Shown piece after piece: positions 21,498-29,937 of a stretch of DNA of 29,937 bases. The stretch is from assembly GCA_000320545.1 (NCBI GenBank), contig ADNK01000038.1, positions 1-29,937 of the forward strand. The letters are read 5' to 3'. Source of the stretch: Bigelowiella natans CCMP2755 (Eukaryota > Cercozoa > Chlorarachniophyceae). A program made the translations under genes and the position numbers. Below the pieces are notes generated by a model. It had not been told where the DNA came from, ran no database searches, and worked only from the letters and a program-made list of their open reading frames with translations. Position 1 is the first letter of the stretch; each line of letters begins with the position of its first letter.

Positions 21498-22728
21498 CTG
21501 CTACAGTTATTCTATTCTTAGGATGGCACTCTAAGCCTAAACAACAAATGCTACCTCCCCGATGTGCCTTCATCCTTGCCCCGTTTGGATTTTGCTTCAA
21601 AATATATGGCTAGTCAGAACGTTCCGGAAGTTATCTCTCGGTGTTCTTCGGCGACAAGAAGATAGATTACAGGCCGACCTGCTGCCGTGTTGCTTTTCGA
21701 ATTCTTAACCCCCTTTCCCGTGACATCCATTGCAAGCCCGGAGCGATTACTCCTAAGGTTCTGCCACACACATTGCAATACCACGCCTTAAAAGGTGGTA
21801 GGACGGAAGCGGGTTCTTTGTGTGTTTTAGGGTGTGACCTTGAAATCGGCCACGGCGGATCCCCATGGGTTAGAACGATTCCCCTTTGAAGGACGAGGCA
21901 TGGTCGCTTTCAATCCACCAATGGCTTCTCAAGCCTGTGAGTCTGCTTTACCCCCCTTTGGTCAGGCTCCAACCCGACCACCATGATGACGAGGATAGGT
22001 TTTGGAGGTCGGGGGAACCAAGAGAAATGGCCAAAAAGGAAAAGCTGCCGAAAAGTTCCATTTTTCATCGAGATAACATCTTGAATCGACTCTCAATAAG
22101 TCGCGCCCATCCAAGAGAAAAGCATGGGAAATCAGAGATGGTGGTGCATTGGTCAACATCCCTGCTAGGATATTTCCAGGGTTAGATCCTGCCTCAAGCA
22201 TTTCCTCGATGACGTCCATCAAAAACATTCTGAAGTCGCAGGATAGAAATGGCCTTGGTGACTCTCAACTTGGTCGCCACCGCGAATTAGCCTATAAACT
22301 GATGTATACGTCATCAAACTTAACCTCCTTCAGTTAATCAGCCTCGTATCCCCACCTCGAATCGCACTTGCCCAATATCAGAATTGCAAATTTTCTGAAT
22401 CCTGTATGGATTCTATCATGTGCTGAATTATTATTGTGCGACTTCGAATTTTTTACATTATCCGTTAAATTCGTAGAGAACGTACAGAACTATCCTTGAT
22501 GATGTGAGCTGAAACTAACCAGGTGGCGTCACCACCGAACTCAAAATTCCCGTCACCGACATCACCCCCCTCTTGTAAGCAAATAGCACACTGGTGGATA
22601 AACAGCGCGCATGATCAGATCGTCCTGACAACCTTATCCCCTAACCTTGATATCGCATGCCATGCCCACGTAGCACTGGGAGACCCCAAGGTTGACTTTG
22701 TTTGCTTGTTTTCTCAGAAGAGGAAGTC
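21498..22728. other. Unexplained sequence with minus-strand ORFs; SEC23 upstream region
   Basis: Two minus-strand open stretches stand out. One, 22228-21965, begins near FLMDVIEEMLEAGSNPGN and holds CYLDEKWNF. The other, about 21900-21660, holds KAWYCNVCGRTLGVIAP. The first motif faintly recalls the DEKWF box of mariner-type transposases and the second a single CxxC knuckle; neither is enough for a call. They could be 5' exons of the coiled-coil gene at 20464-21497 or relics of a mobile element. No terminal repeats were seen. The last 300 bp before 22729 should hold the SEC23 promoter; a good acceptor at 22716 just before its ATG suggests a spliced 5' leader. Confidence 0.3.
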
Positions 22729-25393
<2,665 letters not shown>

Positions 25394-26476
25394 GAAGTAA
25401 TTAGTAATTAGGATTCCTAGTGATGCGCAGACTTCACAGTGCCCAGCTCTAGAGCTTGTTGGTGCGTTGATTTATTCCATTTGTAGCTAATGTTCCAATT
25501 GTTTAAGATGATATACCAAAATGTTCTCCCTACAGTCCATTAGCATGTAAATTACTTCGCAAATTACTTTGCATTTTAATGTAGCATACGGCTGTGGTGT
25601 CATTATTCCATAAGCAATATCAACGTGCGTGCCTTGATGCCGATGCGTTGTTACTGAGCCGCCACGCTACCGTCACACTACCAACCACTTAGGTATATCC
25701 ATTGTGTTTCATCATTGATGGGCACGCATATGCACACAACACGAAAACACGCAGATTGCAGCTGCGACACGCACGAGCATCATCATGTGGATTGCTTTCG
25801 GTTCGATCGATGTGCATGCACGCTAGCACGCGCTAGCGCGATCTAGCGATGCGATGCAACAATTTTTGATCTAAACGCACTCGTAACTTTGTCGTTGGCT
25901 CATCATGCATTGCGAGGGTCGGCCATGGAGCAAGCGTGCAAGAACGCACGTGCAAGGACAAATCATGCCAACCCCATCTAGACACATCTGTCATTGATGT
26001 TTTCTGTCGTTTTGCACCAGCGGAGATGCGCACATGCTAGCATGCTCACAGGAGGGAATGTAGAAGCGACGCTTGAGCTGCATGAATTGCATGCTGATCC
26101 CGCACAGCAAGAACCGACCCGGCCTGTCTGCCTGTTCCCTGCTCAGCGTGGTACACTAGCTTAACAATGTGAAAATGACGCCGAAAGTCAGTTGCCGCAG
26201 GTCATTCATAGGCAATAGTCTAATTTGCTGCTGTTCTGCCGTTACTCTAGCCCATTCTTCAGTGCGTATCTCCTTCTCGTTAATCCCGTTTCCGTTTTTC
26301 AGGTTTTGCTTTTTTTTGTGTTGTCGTACGGCATATTTCGTGCATATTTGCTCGTAAAAAGAGACGGGAGAGCACCGGCGCCAGAAACGATGATGGGGGC
26401 CATCTGCACTTGCTAGGAGGCAGCGGCTACTCGCTTGTAGAAGAGAGACGGAAAGGATCGCATTGGCCGCGGAGAG
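25394..26476. other. Intergenic region between SEC23 and the DHHC gene
   Basis: The first part (25394-25560) is AT-rich and may hold the SEC23 polyadenylation site. From 25590 to 26110 there are many short palindromes, densest at 25800-25860 where GCTAGC, GCGCTAGCGCG and GATCGAT words follow one another, and CATGCTAGCATG at 26034-26045. An open stretch at 26302-26414 would encode a hydrophobic segment (VLLFFVLSYGIFRAYLL) followed by basic residues and lies after a good acceptor; it could be an upstream exon of the DHHC gene, but I could not splice it in with confidence. Confidence 0.45.
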
Positions 26477-27040
26477 ATGGCTCTTTCAAACTTCCTACTG
26501 GTCGGAGCGTTGATTCTGTGGACTACAGTCTCGGTCTCAGTTCATTTGCTCAGGCTTCTAAATGTTCGTTCCTAATCTGTGACAACACACGAACACCGCC
26601 ATGGTGTCGTCAACCCTGAACCTTATGTATTTAAATAAAAAATATACATATATACATGGACAGGTTTGGGGATTCATTGCGGGTGTCAGCTGCTCGAGTA
26701 GGCAGATCCTGCATTGCAGACCATTTCAGATTATTGAATATTTTTCAACTTCTTTCTCAGCTATCTTCTACTGCCTAATTCTCTGCACCGTCACCGCATA
26801 CACAAAGACGTCTCTTGGAGACCCCGGATATGGTACAGGGCAACAAATCGCTCAATTGTACATAATATGGTTGTAGCCGCCACGTTGAATCATGGTCAAC
26901 GTCCCTGTATTATTATTAGTAGTAGGAGAAACTGTCCTGGGGAGAAAGCAGCAGGTATCAATCGATCATATTGCTCTGTCAGCGGATATGTGATGAAAGA
27001 GTCAATCCCGAATACTTTGCAGCAAGTTTGCGACATCTAG

Positions 27041-27084
<44 letters not shown>

Positions 27085-27264
27085 TCAGTCTCATTTGGCC
27101 CATTTTCCTTCCGAAAGCAGCAGCAGTTCATCATACGTCATTGTTTCAGAGGTGTTCGAAATGTGGCAACGGCAAGCCCGAACGAGCCCATCACTGCAGT
27201 ATATGTAATCGGTAAAAGAGACCGAGAGGGAAGGGGGGGAGGAAGAGATTCATCCATATGCACG

Positions 27265-27316
<52 letters not shown>

Positions 27317-28228
27317 ATATAAATTTCTCTTTCTTACTTGTAAATTTCAATGGAATAAACTACCAATCAGATGTGTATTGAAGATGGACCATCACTGTCC
27401 CTGGGTCGACAACTGTGTCGGGTGCGGCATATACGGGAGAGAAGAGAGCGCAAATGACAAAAGCAACAACCCTCTGTCAGGAAAATAGGATAATGGTTTC
27501 TTGAATCTCTCTTGCTCTGACTAGGTTTCGCAATTACAAGTTCTTCATGCTGTTTTTGTGCTACGCTTCGGCGGCGTCAATTCTGGGCATGGTAAGTGAA
27601 ACATAGAAAATACCAGCAAATTACGCGCGCATAACATATCGCTCAACCTCGTCACGTTAGTCACAAATTATAGGTAATCTTGGCTACAGTTGTCGATGCT
27701 AGAGACGAATTAGCATTGAGCTCTTGGGAAAAATCGGTAGAAGCGGTGGCTGCATGCTCTTTGGCCTTTTTTCTTGCGAGCACACTAGCGCACGGATTGG
27801 GCATGGTCAACATGCTTCAGCGATGTTGTAGATGCCAATACGCTTACACACAGTCCTTGCTACGTGCACTTTTGCTGCGTGCAGATCGTTGCGAATATGG
27901 TGTTCCTTGGGATCGGAGTCTTATTCTCCGGTTGCATGTGCCTCAGCCATATTGGCTATGTGTGCAACAACCAAACCACCTTGGAAGTTATGAAGAAAGT
28001 CTCTCCATCGACGTAAGATAGAGTCAGAATTGCTGTCGTCTTAGCTTTTGTCAGCAAGGCTCTGTTGTTCCATGTTCATTCAGGTATGATCAGGGCATCA
28101 TAGAGAATCTTCGCAGCGTACTTGGGGATTCTGCATTCTGCTGGTTTATACCTTGCGTCTGGGGAGTCACTCGCTACGATGGTATGAGCTGGGATGGCCC
28201 TGTAGAGGTTGCGAACAGCTCTGTTTAA
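26477..28228 (+). CDS. DHHC-type protein S-acyltransferase (palmitoyltransferase)
   Basis: Exons: 26477-26563, 26664-26832, 26955-27025, 27150-27211, 27371-27421, 27525-27591, 27674-27805, 27885-28012, 28084-28228. They sum to 912 nt, 303 aa, with consistent phases. Order of features: TM1 (about 4-24), TM2 (about 60-77), DPG motif (TSLGDPGYG), cysteine-rich domain RCSKCGNGKPERAHHCSICN running into CVLKMDHHCPWVDNCVG (catalytic DHHC near residues 136-139), FRNYKFFMLFLCY starting TM3, TM4 (MVFLGIGVLFSGCMCL), TTxE motif (NQTTLE), and a C-terminal YDQGIIENLRSVLGD segment like the conserved tail motif. These enzymes transfer palmitate to cysteines of membrane proteins on the Golgi, ER or plasma membrane. 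All zinc-binding and catalytic residues are present. The weakest junction is exon 1 to 2 (AAT|GTTCGT donor), so the extreme N-terminus may differ. Which DHHC subfamily it belongs to cannot be told by eye. Confidence 0.95.
27042..27314. repeat. (GA)n and (CA)n(TA)n microsatellites in the DHHC gene
   Basis: GA units at 27042-27081 and a CA-to-TA compound array at 27263-27314, on either side of the cysteine-rich-domain exon 27150-27211. Confidence 0.93.
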
Positions 28229-29137
28229 TGCATAGAGCTAAAGTGTTATTGGAATAGGTATAGAGATTATAACCTTGCTGTGATTCACCCCCCCCCCCCC
28301 CATCCACGCACACACATATGTATAGCATCAGCCATTAGTCATATTGTATGTCTAATTGTTTATTGCACAATCTAGAACTTGTTCGACGATATATTACATA
28401 CAAATTATATATTACTAGAATATTATTTCTGAACGACTTGCGACAACGCACAACATAAGCTTAAATGCAGCGCCTGCCTCACTACTGCACACGACATTAT
28501 GCAAGCCACAAGTTGTTAATGCAATAATGATATGTTTCTATAGCACGCACTGCTAGTAGCGCATTATATAGTTTACTAGTACTTGTTAGTCCAAGGCTAT
28601 GTTCCACTGCTACTGCTATATACGAAGGTTCAAAAGCCTTCGCAACCTCCCAGAGACTTAAACCTATAGCCCATACTTCGCATTATTACGTTGTGCAGCA
28701 GCTAACAGCACGCTATGCATACATGTTGCTATTGGGCACATCGGCGATATAATATGTCTAGATGTGCTAAGCATCGTATACCGCGCTGCGTATAGGATGT
28801 CGCCGCTATTAGATGTGTATACATTGTCGCACGAAGCTACGTAGACACAGCTAGACAGCGTGTGATGGATGTGTATAATGTACAAGCTGCATAGTTATTA
28901 CATTGGGATGACCATTGAGATAATTGAACTTATGTTATTCATTGCCACCCGTTTCTCTTAATGTACAAGCTAGTGCATGCGCACCACACGCTCATGCGGA
29001 CAACAACATTATTTCAGGCTTGCTTCCGCAACCAAACTAGATACCATCGACGTGCTGCTCTCCCGCAATTGCTGCATCTAGTCAGCCGTTGTTGTGGGTC
29101 AAGAAGTACAGCTAAAAACTAAGAATAAGAAATCATA
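28229..29137. other. Intergenic region after the DHHC gene
   Basis: A run of about 15 cytosines at 28288-28302 follows the DHHC stop. The stretch 28310-28440 is AT-rich. From 28440 to 29000 the sequence again has the palindrome-rich look of the other 3' flanks (GTACAAGCTGCATAG, CTATGCATACATG, TACGTAG words). A minus-strand frame at 28885-28664 is Cys/His/Tyr rich because of this composition and is not supported as a gene. Confidence 0.5.
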
Positions 29138-29508
29138 ATGCCGTCTCCGTTTTATTATTTTGGCTTGCCCACGGCAGGACTGGTCACGAAGCCATGTGCA
29201 ACATCATGGCTGTTTTTGACGAGCATATCGAGCTTCCGACGGAACGCACTGGACACCTGGAAAATATGCAAGTCGGATCACGACACCAATTCGCAAATCA
29301 AAAAAGACTTGCTCGTTACCCTGACTTTACTTATGGCAGCAAACAGCTGCTTAATCTCGAGCTTCTGCGGTTCTGTCGCCAAGAGCTTCAGAACCTTTCC
29401 GAACGGCGCTTCTAATATTCTGGCGAAACACAAATTCGATTCGGTCAAACATGCCTACTTGCAGGCTCATTCTACATTGCGATGCCAATTCAGCACTTTT
29501 AACTTCGG
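29138..29508 (+). CDS. Possible first exon of an unidentified gene
   Basis: An ATG at 29138 opens a frame to a strong donor (TTCG|GTAAGA) at 29508, encoding about 123 residues starting MPSPFYYFGLPTAGL. The first 60 residues are rich in Ser, Thr, Phe and basic residues with few acids, which could be a targeting sequence, and LLVTLTLLMAANSCLISSF is hydrophobic. A competing frame, 29194-29415 (MAVFDEHIELPTERTGH...), is equally open and looks more like soluble protein, so the reading frame is uncertain. I recognise no family in either frame. The rest of the gene would lie beyond a microsatellite-filled intron and the window edge. Confidence 0.3.
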
Positions 29509-29533
29509 TAAGAATCCCTCATCATCATGTCAT

Positions 29534-29536
29534 ACA

Positions 29537-29591
<55 letters not shown>

Positions 29592-29717
29592 GCATACAAA
29601 TGATATGCACATGAATAAACGTGCTGCTACAAACAACTTCTGCTTGAGCAAAGACATGATAGCGACCGCCGTCTTGTATATCACAATCTCCCCTGCATCC
29701 ATGACAAACAGACAAGT

Positions 29718-29753
<36 letters not shown>

Positions 29754-29808
29754 CAAGTAAGAAACCAAAGACGTGATGTGACGATGATGATGATGATGAT
29801 GATGATGA
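29534..29808. repeat. Microsatellite cluster near the right edge
   Basis: CA-GA compound 29534-29590, CA 29718-29752 and GAT 29779-29808, after the donor at 29508. The window closes with a C run (29925-29936). Confidence 0.93.
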
Positions 29809-29937
29809 GAGGAAACACAAAGACGATAACAATAACGATCGCAAAGTGTACATATCCAATGACGTATAATCCTCAGTGCAACTCGTCTCAGCCGCCAATT
29901 CTTTAACATCAGTCAACCTTGCTCCCCCCCCCCCCCA

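Noticed and set aside
27421-27488. Continuation of the DHHC exon past NCVG
   Set aside because: The next exon restores the conserved FRNYKFF, so the GTGCGG donor at 27422 is used.

Overview
This window is nuclear DNA of a eukaryote. Every recognisable gene is broken by short to medium GT-AG introns (about 65 to 450 bp), the standard genetic code works throughout, and introns and spacers are full of di-, tri- and tetranucleotide microsatellites. Gene content and style suggest a unicellular or algal protist, perhaps a stramenopile; I cannot fix the taxon. I rebuilt exons by hand from protein family motifs plus splice-site phase. For WDR91, SEC23 and the DHHC gene the complete exon chains add up to exact multiples of three.

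Layout. Positions 1-8224, minus strand: a long multi-exon locus that reads, N to C, as a UBR-box zinc finger, a YEATS-like beta-sandwich and a CLU (clustered-mitochondria) domain. It is either one unusual fusion gene or two tightly packed head-to-tail genes (UBR-YEATS, then CLU). Positions 8225-9182: head-to-head spacer. 9183-13629, plus: WDR91 homologue, 11 exons, 872 aa. 14761-19598, plus: RINT1/Tip20/MAG2 homologue, at least 13 exons. 20464-about 21497, minus: the 3' part of an unidentified coiled-coil gene. 21500-22728: unexplained sequence with minus-strand ORFs. 22729-25393, plus: SEC23, 4 exons, 755 aa. 26477-28228, plus: DHHC palmitoyltransferase, 9 exons, 303 aa. 29138-29508, plus: a possible first exon of a further gene running off the window.

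Biology. Four of the genes act on membrane traffic: WDR91 (endosome maturation, PtdIns3P control), RINT1 (Dsl1/NRZ tether for Golgi-to-ER vesicles), SEC23 (COPII coat and Sar1 GAP) and the DHHC enzyme (S-acylation of membrane proteins). Their adjacency is notable but could be chance. The most unusual item is the UBR-YEATS-CLU arrangement, with a likely one-base frameshift in a C run just before the conserved YGG motif of its CLU domain. The segments after the plus-strand genes share an odd GCATGC/CTAGC-rich composition.
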